A stretch of 64,000 nucleotides of DNA from positions 62,001-126,000 of the forward strand of contig NZ_VFOS01000002.1 of the NCBI RefSeq assembly GCF_006716265.1, given 5' to 3'. Both the position numbers and the translations under genes were made by a program. This DNA is from Rarobacter faecitabidus. Lineage in GTDB: Bacteria; Actinomycetota; Actinomycetes; Actinomycetales; Cellulomonadaceae. Below, piece by piece: positions 1 through 8,373 of this stretch; positions within the stretch are counted from its first letter, which is position 1; the number at the start of each line of letters is the position of its first letter. The notes beneath the pieces were generated by a model. That model saw only the letters and a list, made by a program, of their open reading frames with translations, was not told the DNA's origin and made no database searches.

Positions 1-477
1 CCGCACGGCGGTCTGCACCTGCTCCATTGCGCTGCGGCCCAGCGTGGAGGCCAGGAACGAGTTCGCGTCGTTGTAGGTGACGTACATGTTCGCGCCCTGC
101 GGGTCGTCGCCCGCCGCCGAGGCGATGGAACGCGAGAAGTCCGCCGGCAGGGTCACCGCGAAGTAGTAGGTGCCGTCCCGGACGCCCTGGTCGGCGTCTG
201 CCGCGGTGGTCACTTTCCAATCGAGGTCGGCGGAGGACACCAGCTCATCGGTGACCTGCTGCCCGGCGTTCAGCGGTTGGTCGCCGACGACGGAGCCCTC
301 GTCCGCATTGACGATCGCAACGGGGAGCTGATCCATCCTGCCCGTCGGATCCCAGAATGCCCACAGGTACAGCGCGCCGTAGAGCAGCGGTATCAGGATC
401 AGGGCGAGAATGGCCAGCTTCGGGACGGTGCCGCGGCGGAAGCGGCGGAGTTCTGTGCCGGTGGCGGCGACGGACAT
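1..477 (-). CDS. YhgE/Pip family membrane protein, N-terminal part
   Basis: This is the first 159 residues of a larger protein whose 3' end lies beyond the window edge. A short basic head (RRFRRG) is followed by one strong membrane segment at about residues 18-43. An extracytoplasmic domain then carries the family signatures VAIVNADEGSV and YYFAVTLPADFSR. YhgE/Pip proteins are large membrane proteins with several C-terminal membrane helices and are often paired in actinobacteria with an ABC-type ATPase, as here. The ATG lies one base past the stop codon of the upstream ATPase gene, so the two are almost certainly co-transcribed and translationally coupled. The cargo and role are unknown. Confidence 0.88.
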   Translation of the reverse strand, partial: MSVAATGTELRRFRRGTVPKLAILALILIPLLYGALYLWAFWDPTGRMDQLPVAIVNADEGSVVGDQPLNAGQQVTDELVSSADLDWKVTTAADADQGVRDGTYYFAVTLPADFSRSIASAAGDDPQGANMYVTYNDANSFLASTLGRSAMEQVQTAVR

Positions 478-478
478 T

Positions 479-1423
479 TCAGTTCCCTTCCGAGGGAGAG
501 TTCGGTTTGATGCGCTCGGCGTAGGAGGCCGAGCGCTCGATGGCGACGACGGCGGGGGCACCGTTCGCCCAGGCGATGGTTGCCGGCTCCGTGGCCGAGG
601 CGACGGCCGCGATCACCGCGAGCGACCCGGTGGCCAGGCCCAGCCCGGATGCGTGATCGTCGACCGCGCGGTGTTGTTCGCCGGCGGGCTCGTGTTCGCC
701 GGCCTGGGACTGCTCACCGGCGGGGGGAGGTCCATCGCTCGCGCCGTTTTCGCCGGCCGGGGTCGGCTCGGGATTTTCGGACGAGTTCTCCGCTGGCGCC
801 GCCTCGCTCGACCGCGCGAGTGCCTCGAGTCGCTGCCAGACGAAGGCGCGACCCGCGGCATCGTGCACCTGATCCAGGTCGTCGACCACGAGCAGTCGGG
901 GCCGTTGTAGCAGCGCGATGGTGATGCGCAGGAGGAGGGCGTCGACCTCGTCCAAGTCCCACACGATGGTCCCGAGAGCCGGGAGTGGGCGACCGCCGAA
1001 CACGGGGGCGGCGAGCTGCGCATAGCGGCGAGGCGTGAGTTTGGGCTGGCGCTTGTACCAGGGGGTGAGCAGGCCGATGCGCTCGTGCAGGACATCGCCG
1101 ACCGTGACCGAGCCATCCAGCTGGTCGATGCCGTCGAAACCTGCGATGGCGGCGAGGTGCTGGACCTTCGTGCGCTCGTCCGGAAGCGCGTGGCCGAGGA
1201 CCCATAGGTCCTCGGTGGCGCGATCGGGCTTCATGCGACCCGCGAGCGTGAGGAGGAGAGCAGTACGGCCGCTGCCCTGCGGCCCCTGCAGGACCGTGAG
1301 CGTGCCGGGCGCGATGTCGAGGTCGAGCGGCCCGAATACGTAGCCGCGCTTTCCAGTGAGGGTCAGGTTCCGCGCGATGACCGCGCTGGCGGCGGGGTCG
1401 ATCGCTGTGGTGTCGGGTGACAT
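479..1423 (-). CDS. ABC transporter ATP-binding protein partnered with YhgE/Pip
   Basis: A 314-residue ATPase. The Walker A motif at residues 47-54 reads GPQGSGRT, with arginine where most ABC ATPases have lysine. Walker B is LLVVDDLD at about 177-184. No clear LSGGQ signature is visible before it, so this is a divergent ABC domain. A Glu/Pro/Ala-rich low-complexity stretch (about 208-262) precedes a small C-terminal domain. I recall glycine-rich loops with Arg as usual for the ATPases that accompany YhgE/Pip proteins, so the substitution is probably a lineage trait rather than decay. AGAGGA before the ATG serves as ribosome binding site. The gene overlaps the promoter-proximal TetR-type palindrome region and leads a two-gene operon. 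Confidence 0.85.
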   Translation of the reverse strand: MSPDTTAIDPAASAVIARNLTLTGKRGYVFGPLDLDIAPGTLTVLQGPQGSGRTALLLTLAGRMKPDRATEDLWVLGHALPDERTKVQHLAAIAGFDGIDQLDGSVTVGDVLHERIGLLTPWYKRQPKLTPRRYAQLAAPVFGGRPLPALGTIVWDLDEVDALLLRITIALLQRPRLLVVDDLDQVHDAAGRAFVWQRLEALARSSEAAPAENSSENPEPTPAGENGASDGPPPAGEQSQAGEHEPAGEQHRAVDDHASGLGLATGSLAVIAAVASATEPATIAWANGAPAVVAIERSASYAERIKPNSPSEGN

Positions 1424-1437
1424 TCATCCTCTTTTCA

Positions 1438-1453
1438 TACTGACTGGTCAGTA
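1438..1453. promoter_or_regulatory. TetR-type operator palindrome
   Basis: TACTGACTGGTCAGTA is a perfect inverted repeat of 7-base arms (TACTGAC/GTCAGTA) around a 2-base centre. It sits 14 bases upstream of the ATPase start, where a repressor would block transcription or early elongation. Size and symmetry fit TetR-family operators, but no TetR gene for it is visible in this window. Confidence 0.7.
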
Positions 1454-1800
1454 CAAGTCTAGGACGGTGGGCGAGTGAGGGAAACCGGGAGTGGTGTGAC
1501 TTTGCAGACACCGCGGTGGCGCGCACTTCCGCCGCGTGCTGGGCTCTCGCCCGGTTCGCACCATGAAATTTCAGTTGGGGCGCATGTATTTCGCCTCGCG
1601 AACTGAAAAATCCGGGGGTGAACCGGAATCTAACGCGGTAGAGCCGCCGTCCTTGCTCGTCTATATCTTCGAGACACGCCGCCACCGGTTGCTCACCAAG
1701 AGTTTCCGAAACGGCCCCGCGCAGGCAACTACAACGACAGGCTGGGCCGTTTGAGTGGATATCGACCACCATCAGGTCGATTCCGCATCGAGAGGAAACC
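1454..1800. other. Divergent intergenic region upstream of the metallophosphoesterase gene
   Basis: No gene is seen in this stretch. It holds an 8-base inverted repeat TTTCAGTT (1569-1576) and AACTGAAA (1601-1608) 24 bases apart, and one GGTGAAC heptamer at 1617-1623. The heptamer is the complement of the GTTCACC unit of actinobacterial PHO boxes, but it stands alone, so phosphate control is only a possibility. GAGAGGAAACC just before 1801 is the ribosome binding site of the next gene. Confidence 0.4.
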
Positions 1801-4722
1801 ATGGCTCTGTCCACAAGATTCGGCGCTCGCGCAGCGTTGGTCACCACGGCGATCGCGCTGCTACTCGGAGGCGGGATCGCCGCTCCGGTCGCGCAGGCGG
1901 CGACCCCAGCCGATGTCCCGCTCATCACTTCGGGAACCACCAACTGGAAGTATCTGGACAACAACACCGACCCGGCAGGCACCAACCAGGACACCCTGGT
2001 GTGGGCCAAGACGGGATTCGATGACTCGGCCTGGAATACGGGCACGGGTAGCTTCGGCCACAAGAACGGGACGACCTCGGGCATGGGCGGCGGCCACGCG
2101 ATCAACACGCTGCTGACCCGGTACATCCCCGGCCAGACGCTCAACGTGCAGACCTACTTCTTCCGCAGCACTTTCACGATCACCCAGGAGCAGATCGACC
2201 ACCTCAACCAGCTCCAGGGCACGGTGACCTACGACCACGGGCTGCGCATCTTCGTCAACGGGCAGAAGGTCGCCGGGTACGAGGACGGCAACATCACCCA
2301 GAACCTCCAGTACGGCGGCAGCAACGGAGCCGACCCCGACACGTCGACCTTCTCGGTCGCGCCGAGCGTGCTGCAACCCGGCACGAATACGATCGCCGTC
2401 GCGCTCTACCAGTGCGATTCGGGCAGCTCGGATATCTTCTTCAACCTGAGCTCGCTCGTGGCGAAGTTCCTGCCAGACGCCGCGACGATCACGGACTTGG
2501 CGCTGAACATCGGCTCCAGCGAGAAGGAGCGCAACCTGGTCTGGTACACGGACATCGACGTGCCGCAGGTCGCGCAGGTCGCCAAGAAGCCGGCCGGCGC
2601 TCCCGCCGAATTCCCGACCGCGGGGGTCCAGACGTTCACGGCCACGCGCGGCGCGACGACGGACGGCCAGTTCTCGCAGCGCACCACGATCACGGGTCTC
2701 GAGGCGAGCACCGAGTACCTGTACCGCGTCGGCAGCGACTCGCAGGGCTGGTCCGGCACCTACTCGTTCACGACGGGCGCCCTGACCGGGGACTACAACT
2801 TCATCTTCGTGGGCGACCCGCAGATCGGCGCCTCCGGCAACGTCGGGAATGACCGAACCGGCTGGATCAACACGCTGAACACCGCGGAGCAGCGGTTCCC
2901 CGGCTCGGAGTTCATCTTCTCCGCCGGTGACCAGGTCGAGAACGCACCGAACGAGTCCCAGTACGAGGCGTTCCTCGCCCCCGAACAGCTCCGCCGCCTG
3001 CCGCTCGCCCCCATCAACGGCAATCACGACGTCGGATCCAAGGCGTACGAGCAGCACTTCAACACCCCGAACTGGGACCCGTCGTATGGTGCGGCGTCAT
3101 CCTCGTCCTCATCCGGCGGCAACTACTGGTTCAAGTACAACGACACCCTCTACGTCATCTTGAACTCCAACAGTCGCGACCACGCGAGTCACAAGGCGTA
3201 TATGGAGAAGATCGTCCAGGAGCAGGGCGGTGACGTGAAGTGGAAGGTGCTCGGGTTCCACCACTCCATCTACTCGGTGGCCTCCCACACCGACGATTCC
3301 GACATCATCGACCGCCGCGCCAACATGCCGGAGACGATCTCGGACCTCGGCTTCGACCTAGTGCTCATGGGCCACGACCACAGCTACACGCGCAGCTGGC
3401 TGATGAACGACGGCGTGCCCGTCGAGGTCGGCGGCACCGCGCAGGAGCAGGTCAGCGCCAAGCCCGGTGACGTCCTGTACGTGACCGCCAACTCGGCTTC
3501 CGGCAGCAAGTACTACGCCGTCAAGGCGCCGAACGCACCCTTCGCCGCGGTGATCAACCAGGAGAACAAGCGCAACTACTCCAACGTCGAGGTGACGGAC
3601 GCATCGATCACGGTGACCACGTACCGCAGTGAGGACAACACCGTGGTGGACAAGGTCGTGCTCAAGCGCGCGGACGTGACCGCCCCTGTCCTCAATGTGC
3701 CGGCGGCCGCTGAGGTCGCATACGGCTCCTCGTTCGACGCGCTGGCCGGAGTCACGGCCACCGACGCCGTCGACGGCAACCTGACCTCGGCGATCACGGT
3801 CACCGGATCGGTGAACACCGCCCAGCTCGGTGAATACACGCTCACCTACACGGTGTCCGATGCGGCAGGGAACGAGGCCACCCAGACCCGCACGGTCACC
3901 GTCGTGCGAGCGCCGCTGACGTCCGCCAAGCCCGTCATCGCAGGTCAAGCGCGCGTCGGAGAGTCGTTGACGGCGCAGCCGGGCACCTGGTCGCAGGGCG
4001 CCGCGCTGACCTATGCCTGGACCGCCGACAACGCGGCGATCCCGGGTCCAGCGTCGGCCACGCTCCCCGTCACCAAGGACCTGATCGGCAAGAGTGTCGC
4101 CGTTGCGATCACCGGGACGCTCGCGGGTCACACCACCGTGACGCAGACCTCCGATCCGATTGTCGTTTCCGCCGGGGTGCTCGTCCCCGGCAAGGTCACC
4201 GTGGAGGGCTCGTCCAAAGTGGGTGCCACGCTCACGGCCAAGGCGACCGGCTGGCCCGCCGCAGCGGCGTTGCGCTACACGTGGACGGCGAACGGCGCGG
4301 CCATCGCCGGCGGTACTGGTGCCACGCTCAAGCTGACGCCCGCGCTCGCGGGCAAGGCAGTGCGGGTGAGTGTCACGGGTGTCCTGGACGGGTACCTCGA
4401 CGCGGTCGTGTCCACGGCACCGACCTCGGTCGCGAAGGCCGCGCTGAAGTCGGCCACGCCGAAGATCGCCGGCATCGTGAAGGTCGGCAAGACGCTCAAG
4501 GTCAAGACCGGTAAGTGGTCCGCCGGGACCAAGCTCACGTACCGCTGGTATGCCAACGGCAAGGCGATCAAGGGAGCAACAAAAGCGAGCCTCAAGCTCG
4601 GCAAGTCGGTTCGGGCCAAGAAGATCACGGTGAAGGTGACCGGCTCTCAGCCGGGTTACGCGACCAAGACCGTGACCTCGAAGGCGACCAAGAAGGTCGG
4701 CAAGAAGCCGGTCAAGAAGTAG
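1801..4722 (+). CDS. Secreted calcineurin-like metallophosphoesterase with C-terminal Ig-like repeats
   Basis: A 973-residue exported enzyme. A signal peptide ends near VAQA/A (about residue 33). A beta-rich N-terminal domain and a purple-acid-phosphatase-type N domain (about 225-325) precede the catalytic domain. Metal ligand motifs appear in order: VGDPQIG (about 339), SAGDQVE, NGNHD (about 410), FHHSIYS and MGHDHSYT (about 525). After it come a DUF5011-like Ig module (about 630-705) and three copies of an approximately 85-residue repeat of the pattern GxxxVGxxLTAxxGxW...YxWxAxGxAI. The tail is lysine-rich (KKVGKKPVKK). The likely role is phosphate-ester hydrolysis at the cell surface; substrate is unknown. 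No LPXTG motif is visible, so attachment would rely on the repeats or basic tail. Confidence 0.9.
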   Translation: MALSTRFGARAALVTTAIALLLGGGIAAPVAQAATPADVPLITSGTTNWKYLDNNTDPAGTNQDTLVWAKTGFDDSAWNTGTGSFGHKNGTTSGMGGGHAINTLLTRYIPGQTLNVQTYFFRSTFTITQEQIDHLNQLQGTVTYDHGLRIFVNGQKVAGYEDGNITQNLQYGGSNGADPDTSTFSVAPSVLQPGTNTIAVALYQCDSGSSDIFFNLSSLVAKFLPDAATITDLALNIGSSEKERNLVWYTDIDVPQVAQVAKKPAGAPAEFPTAGVQTFTATRGATTDGQFSQRTTITGLEASTEYLYRVGSDSQGWSGTYSFTTGALTGDYNFIFVGDPQIGASGNVGNDRTGWINTLNTAEQRFPGSEFIFSAGDQVENAPNESQYEAFLAPEQLRRLPLAPINGNHDVGSKAYEQHFNTPNWDPSYGAASSSSSSGGNYWFKYNDTLYVILNSNSRDHASHKAYMEKIVQEQGGDVKWKVLGFHHSIYSVASHTDDSDIIDRRANMPETISDLGFDLVLMGHDHSYTRSWLMNDGVPVEVGGTAQEQVSAKPGDVLYVTANSASGSKYYAVKAPNAPFAAVINQENKRNYSNVEVTDASITVTTYRSEDNTVVDKVVLKRADVTAPVLNVPAAAEVAYGSSFDALAGVTATDAVDGNLTSAITVTGSVNTAQLGEYTLTYTVSDAAGNEATQTRTVTVVRAPLTSAKPVIAGQARVGESLTAQPGTWSQGAALTYAWTADNAAIPGPASATLPVTKDLIGKSVAVAITGTLAGHTTVTQTSDPIVVSAGVLVPGKVTVEGSSKVGATLTAKATGWPAAAALRYTWTANGAAIAGGTGATLKLTPALAGKAVRVSVTGVLDGYLDAVVSTAPTSVAKAALKSATPKIAGIVKVGKTLKVKTGKWSAGTKLTYRWYANGKAIKGATKASLKLGKSVRAKKITVKVTGSQPGYATKTVTSKATKKVGKKPVKK

Positions 4723-4738
4723 CCAGTCCGCTGGCGCG

Positions 4739-4772
4739 TCGTGGGCGGCATCCGCGCGGGTGCCGCCCACGA
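4739..4772 (+). terminator. Hairpin terminator after the metallophosphoesterase gene
   Basis: A perfect 12-base-pair stem (TCGTGGGCGGCA / TGCCGCCCACGA) encloses a 10-base loop. It begins 16 bases after the stop codon. No U tract follows, which is common in GC-rich actinobacteria. Confidence 0.7.
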
Positions 4773-4798
4773 CGACTCATTCCCGAGGAGTTCGTCGC

Positions 4799-5476
4799 GT
4801 GAAGTATCGACACGGCTTGAGGTTCTTTGCGGCGGTGATCGCCGTCGGGTTGGCGCTGGCCGGGTGCTCATCCGCGGACAAGGGCGCGCCGGGCGGCCCG
4901 GCATCGGCGGGGTCGGGCGCGGTAGCCGCGCCGGATGGGGGGACGAGTCCTCCTGCGGCACACTCCTCGACTGCAGGCAACGAGCCGGGGACGCCCGCGT
5001 CCTGGTACCTCATCGCACCCGCGGCGGACCAGCCATTCGTGACCAGTCTCGGCGATGCGCTGTCGGCCCTGGCGCGCGATAGCGGCGCCGTCTTGACCGT
5101 GCTCCGGGCGGACGATGCCAGCGGTCTGAGCGACTCCGTCACGGCCGCCGTGGCCGCCGGACCGCAGCTGATCATCGGAGCAACGCCCGCCGCGCAGGAG
5201 GAGATCAGTTTCACCGCGGCCGAGAACCTGGCGCAGCAGTTCCTGCTCATCGACGGCCAGCCGCCCGAGCCCACCGAGAACCTCACGACTCTGCTCTTCG
5301 ACCAGTCCGGGTGCCCCGCCGGGGCCGCGTGCGTGACGCGCGCCGACATCTTCGATCCGGAGATCCTCACCGAGAACAATGCCTTCGACCTCACCGAGGC
5401 CCTGGAAACCGCCCTGGTTCAGGTCGCCGAACGGCCCGGCACGATCCTGCTATCGGCCGTCGAATACACCGGCTGA
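4799..5476 (+). CDS. Lipoprotein of unknown function, possibly related to BMP-type binding proteins
   Basis: A 225-residue predicted lipoprotein. The GTG at 4799 is chosen because GAGGAG lies about 10 bases upstream and the product then starts with a basic head, a hydrophobic core and the lipobox LALAGC (Cys about residue 21). A Gly/Ala/Pro-rich linker leads to a domain with alternating beta strands and helices; LIIGATPAAQEEI and FLLIDGQPPEPTENL resemble the first lobe of BMP/PnrA-type periplasmic binding proteins. At this length it could hold only one lobe. No transporter genes adjoin it. The resemblance is from motif appearance alone. Confidence 0.6.
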   Translation: MKYRHGLRFFAAVIAVGLALAGCSSADKGAPGGPASAGSGAVAAPDGGTSPPAAHSSTAGNEPGTPASWYLIAPAADQPFVTSLGDALSALARDSGAVLTVLRADDASGLSDSVTAAVAAGPQLIIGATPAAQEEISFTAAENLAQQFLLIDGQPPEPTENLTTLLFDQSGCPAGAACVTRADIFDPEILTENNAFDLTEALETALVQVAERPGTILLSAVEYTG

Positions 5477-5656
5477 CGTTTTACAAACGCCTCACGAACG
5501 CCGAGACCAGGAGCAGGTGTCGGGTGATCCAGGGGGCGTGCACGACCGGCGGTCTTGAAGGCCCGTTTCGCCCCTGTCGCCACGGCCAGTGGAATCTCGA
5601 GAAGAGGTTTGGCAGGCCTGGCGAGTCGGCGTCCCAGTCGAGGAGGGCCGAGGGGC

Positions 5657-6010
5657 CTAGTGCTCCGGTGCCACGCAGAACTGGTTGCCGTCGGGGTCGG
5701 CGAGGACTGTCCACGTGAAGCCCTCGTCCATCGTGTGCGTGCCTACGACGCTTGCACCGGCCTCGACCAGACGCGCGACCTCCGCATCGATATCCGGGGC
5801 GGTGAGGTCGAGGTGCATGCGGTTCTTGCCCGGCGTCGGGTCCGTCACTTTCTGGAAACTCAGGATCGGGGAACCGTCGCCAATGCGCACCATCACGTAC
5901 CAGCCGTCGTTGTCGGCGACGATCTCCCCATCGAACTGATCTGCCCACCAGCGCGCGAGGCTGTTCGCGTCCGTCGTGTCGATGGTGATCATGCCCAGTC
6001 GAAGTCCCAT
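5657..6010 (-). CDS. VOC (glyoxalase/bleomycin-resistance fold) protein
   Basis: A 117-residue single-domain protein with the two beta-alpha-beta-beta-beta modules of the VOC superfamily: MITIDTTDANSLARWWADQ at the start, then MHLDLTAPDIDAEVARL and the typical ending LADPDGNQFCVAPEH. Family members include metal-dependent lyases, dioxygenases and drug-binding proteins, so the reaction cannot be assigned. The ATG at 6010 is preceded by TAGCGT seven bases upstream, matching a leaderless promoter. It stands alone, convergent with nothing, on the minus strand. Confidence 0.8.
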   Translation of the reverse strand: MGLRLGMITIDTTDANSLARWWADQFDGEIVADNDGWYVMVRIGDGSPILSFQKVTDPTPGKNRMHLDLTAPDIDAEVARLVEAGASVVGTHTMDEGFTWTVLADPDGNQFCVAPEH

Positions 6011-6073
6011 GTGACTCACGCTACACCCGCCTGCTCCCCCGCTGAAGGATGACTCGATGACCATCCCGTAGCG

Positions 6074-6418
6074 CTACTCCGACTCGATGGCCGTCTTGTG
6101 GTTCGGCAACCCCACTGGCTTCGATTCGCTGGAACCGCGCTGCCGCAGGTAGATCGAGAAGGCGACCATGGCGCCGACCGCCAGGAACTCCGACTGCCAG
6201 TTCTGCAGGGTGCGGTTCCAGAACTCGGGAGACATCACGTAGTCGAGCCACGACTGCGGCGCCTGACCGTGTAGCGCGTTCTGCTCGTTCGCCACGACGC
6301 GTCCGGCAACGGATTGCGCGAACCACGAAAGCAGGAATATCGCGCCCATCACGATGAGCAGGGAGTTCGAATACAGCCACAGCCTGATCCCTCGGACGCG
6401 CGCCCACGCGGGCGAGTC
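6074..6418 (-). pseudogene. DUF6766 family membrane protein, C-terminal half only
   Basis: Reading the minus strand from about 6418 gives residues matching the second half of DUF6766 proteins: LWLYSNSLLIVMGAIFLLSW, then SVAGRVVANEQNALHGQ, NRTLQNWQSEFLAVGAMVAF and the closing RQRGSSESKPVG. From memory the family is about 200 residues long with two similar halves; the first half is missing. Upstream the frame is closed by a TGA near 6443 and no good start codon precedes the homology. The longest start-to-stop frame begins at an internal ATG at 6352 (92 residues), within the first membrane segment. I read it as a 5'-truncated remnant. Confidence 0.65.
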
Positions 6419-6670
6419 GGGGCGGGCGGACGATGATGGTCATCCACGACCAGAACGAGAAGAGCATGCTTCCGGACCTGCGCGACTTCGCTGTGTTGCC
6501 CATGCCGTCAGAATGCGCGCAAACCTCAGTGCTCGCGACCTGAGCCGAATCGCGTCGCCGCCGCGACCAGCACGGATACGTTCGCCGCGCCGTTCCGCGC
6601 GGATGAGGCAAGGATGGAAGGAGCGGGGCGCGCACATGGCGGAATCCCGATCTAAAGCCAGGGGGCGACG

Positions 6671-7870
6671 ATGAAAGCGGTGACATGGCAGGGCAGGCGC
6701 AATGTCGAGGTGCAGGAGGTGCCCGACCCGCGGATCCTAAAGCCGACGGACGCGATCATCGAGGTCAGTTCAACCGCGATCTGCGGTTCCGACCTGCATC
6801 TGTACGAGATCCTAGGGCCCTTCCTGGACCAGGGAGACATTCTTGGACATGAAACCATGGGCACCGTCGTCGAGACCGGCGCGGACATCCATCGACTGCA
6901 GGTCGGCGATCGAGTCGTCATCCCCTTCAACATCTCCTGCGGCGACTGCTTCATGTGCGGGCAGGGACTTCAATCCCAGTGCGAGACCACCCAGGTGCGC
7001 GATTACGGCAGCGGAGCCGCGCTGTTCGGGTACACGAAACTGTATGGACAGGTGCCAGGCGGGCAGGCCGAACTGCTCCGGGTTCCCTTGGCCGACTACA
7101 ACCACGTCAAGGTGGGGAAGGATCTGCCCGATCACCGGTACCTGTTCCTGAGCGACATCCTGCCCACTGCCTGGCAGGGCGTGGAGTACGCCGCCGTTCC
7201 TCCGGGCGGGACGGTCGCCGTGATAGGCCTCGGACCGGTCGGGCAACTCGTCGCCCGCGTGGCCGCCTGGCGCGGCTATCGGGTGCTCGCCATCGAACCG
7301 GAGGCGGCTCGCAGGGCGATGGCCACCCGTCACGGCATCGACTCGTTCGATCTCACGGACGACATCGCCGAGCAGGTGATCGACCTCACCGACGGCCGCG
7401 GCGCCGATGCGGTGATCGACGCCGTCGGCATGGAGGCGCACGGGAACCCTGGTGTCAAGGTGGCTCAGCACGCCATCGGATCGCTGCCCGACGCGCTTTC
7501 CCGGCCACTCATGGAACACGCTGGAGTGGATCGCCTCGCGGCGTTGTCGCTCGCCATAGAAATCGTGCGACGCGGCGGGACCATCTCCCTGAGCGGCGTC
7601 TACGCCGGGATGGCCGACCCGCTGCCGATGAAGACACTCTTCGACAAGCAGATCGCGCTGCGCATGGGACAGTGCAACGTGAAGAGATGGACGGACGACC
7701 TGCTGCCACTCGTGGAGGACCCAGCCGATCCGTTCGGCATCGACGACCTCGTCACCCATCGAGCGCCGCTCGCGGCGGCAGCCCGGCTGTATGACGTGTT
7801 TCAGCGGAAGACCGACGGGTGCGTCAAGGTAGTGCTCGATCCGCATGCCACCGATCCCGCGGGAGCCTGA
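6671..7870 (+). CDS. Zinc-dependent alcohol/formaldehyde dehydrogenase (MDR family)
   Basis: A 399-residue medium-chain dehydrogenase of the glutathione-independent formaldehyde dehydrogenase type. Seen in order: AICGSDLH (catalytic zinc Cys), ILGHETMG (catalytic His/Glu), the four structural-zinc cysteines in CGDCFMCGQGLQSQC, and the Rossmann loop VIGLGPVGQL for NAD(P). The insert before the C-terminus (EAHGNPGVKVAQHAIG) is typical of the formaldehyde dehydrogenase-like branch. It would oxidise an alcohol or aldehyde in the cytoplasm; substrate unknown. It leads a three-gene overlapping operon, its stop sharing a base with the next start. Confidence 0.88.
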   Translation: MKAVTWQGRRNVEVQEVPDPRILKPTDAIIEVSSTAICGSDLHLYEILGPFLDQGDILGHETMGTVVETGADIHRLQVGDRVVIPFNISCGDCFMCGQGLQSQCETTQVRDYGSGAALFGYTKLYGQVPGGQAELLRVPLADYNHVKVGKDLPDHRYLFLSDILPTAWQGVEYAAVPPGGTVAVIGLGPVGQLVARVAAWRGYRVLAIEPEAARRAMATRHGIDSFDLTDDIAEQVIDLTDGRGADAVIDAVGMEAHGNPGVKVAQHAIGSLPDALSRPLMEHAGVDRLAALSLAIEIVRRGGTISLSGVYAGMADPLPMKTLFDKQIALRMGQCNVKRWTDDLLPLVEDPADPFGIDDLVTHRAPLAAAARLYDVFQRKTDGCVKVVLDPHATDPAGA

Positions 7871-8373
7871 TGTCGACCATAGTCCGGGAGATGCACTGCG
7901 CTCCGGAGACCGTCTTCCGGGTGCTGCGCGACGGCTGGCTGTTCCCCGTCTGGGTGGTGGGCGCCTCTCGCATGCGCGACGTCGACGCGGCCTGGCCGGA
8001 GCCAGGGACGGAACTGCGCCATTCGGTCGGAGTCTGGCCGTTGCTACTGAACGATTCCACCACCAGCATCGAATGGCACGAGCCGCGACGCATGGTACTG
8101 AATGCTCGCGCGTGGCCGGTGGGGATCGCGACCGTCACGATCGAGGCCAAGGCCTCGAAGAAGGGCTGCCTGGTGCGTATCGTGGAGGACGTCGTGAGCG
8201 GACCCGCGAAGTTCATCCCTCGCCCCCTCATGACGCTCGCGCTGGGCTGGCGCAACACCGAGACCCTGCGCAGACTCGCCTTCATCGCGGAGGGGATAGC
8301 CGCCGGTGCCGAGGACTCGATCGCTGAGGACCTCGGACGAGGCAAGCATGTGAGAAGGTTCGACCATGCGTGA
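7870..8373 (+). CDS. SRPBCC (START/polyketide-cyclase fold) protein
   Basis: A 167-residue protein starting at the ATG that overlaps the stop of the dehydrogenase gene. MHCAPETVFRVLRDGWLF at the front and the central strands TSIEWHEPRRMVLNARAW followed by VRIVEDVVSGPAKFIP match the SRPBCC hydrophobic-ligand fold. Such proteins often act on or bind the product of neighbouring oxidoreductases. Position between a zinc dehydrogenase and an FAD oxidoreductase suggests one small metabolic pathway, which I cannot name. Confidence 0.75.
   Translation: MSTIVREMHCAPETVFRVLRDGWLFPVWVVGASRMRDVDAAWPEPGTELRHSVGVWPLLLNDSTTSIEWHEPRRMVLNARAWPVGIATVTIEAKASKKGCLVRIVEDVVSGPAKFIPRPLMTLALGWRNTETLRRLAFIAEGIAAGAEDSIAEDLGRGKHVRRFDHA

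Noticed and set aside
3358-4770. 470-residue minus-strand frame antisense to the metallophosphoesterase
   Set aside because: It mirrors a clear secreted enzyme, reads as Arg/Gly/Asp-rich low-complexity sequence and is a GC-bias shadow.
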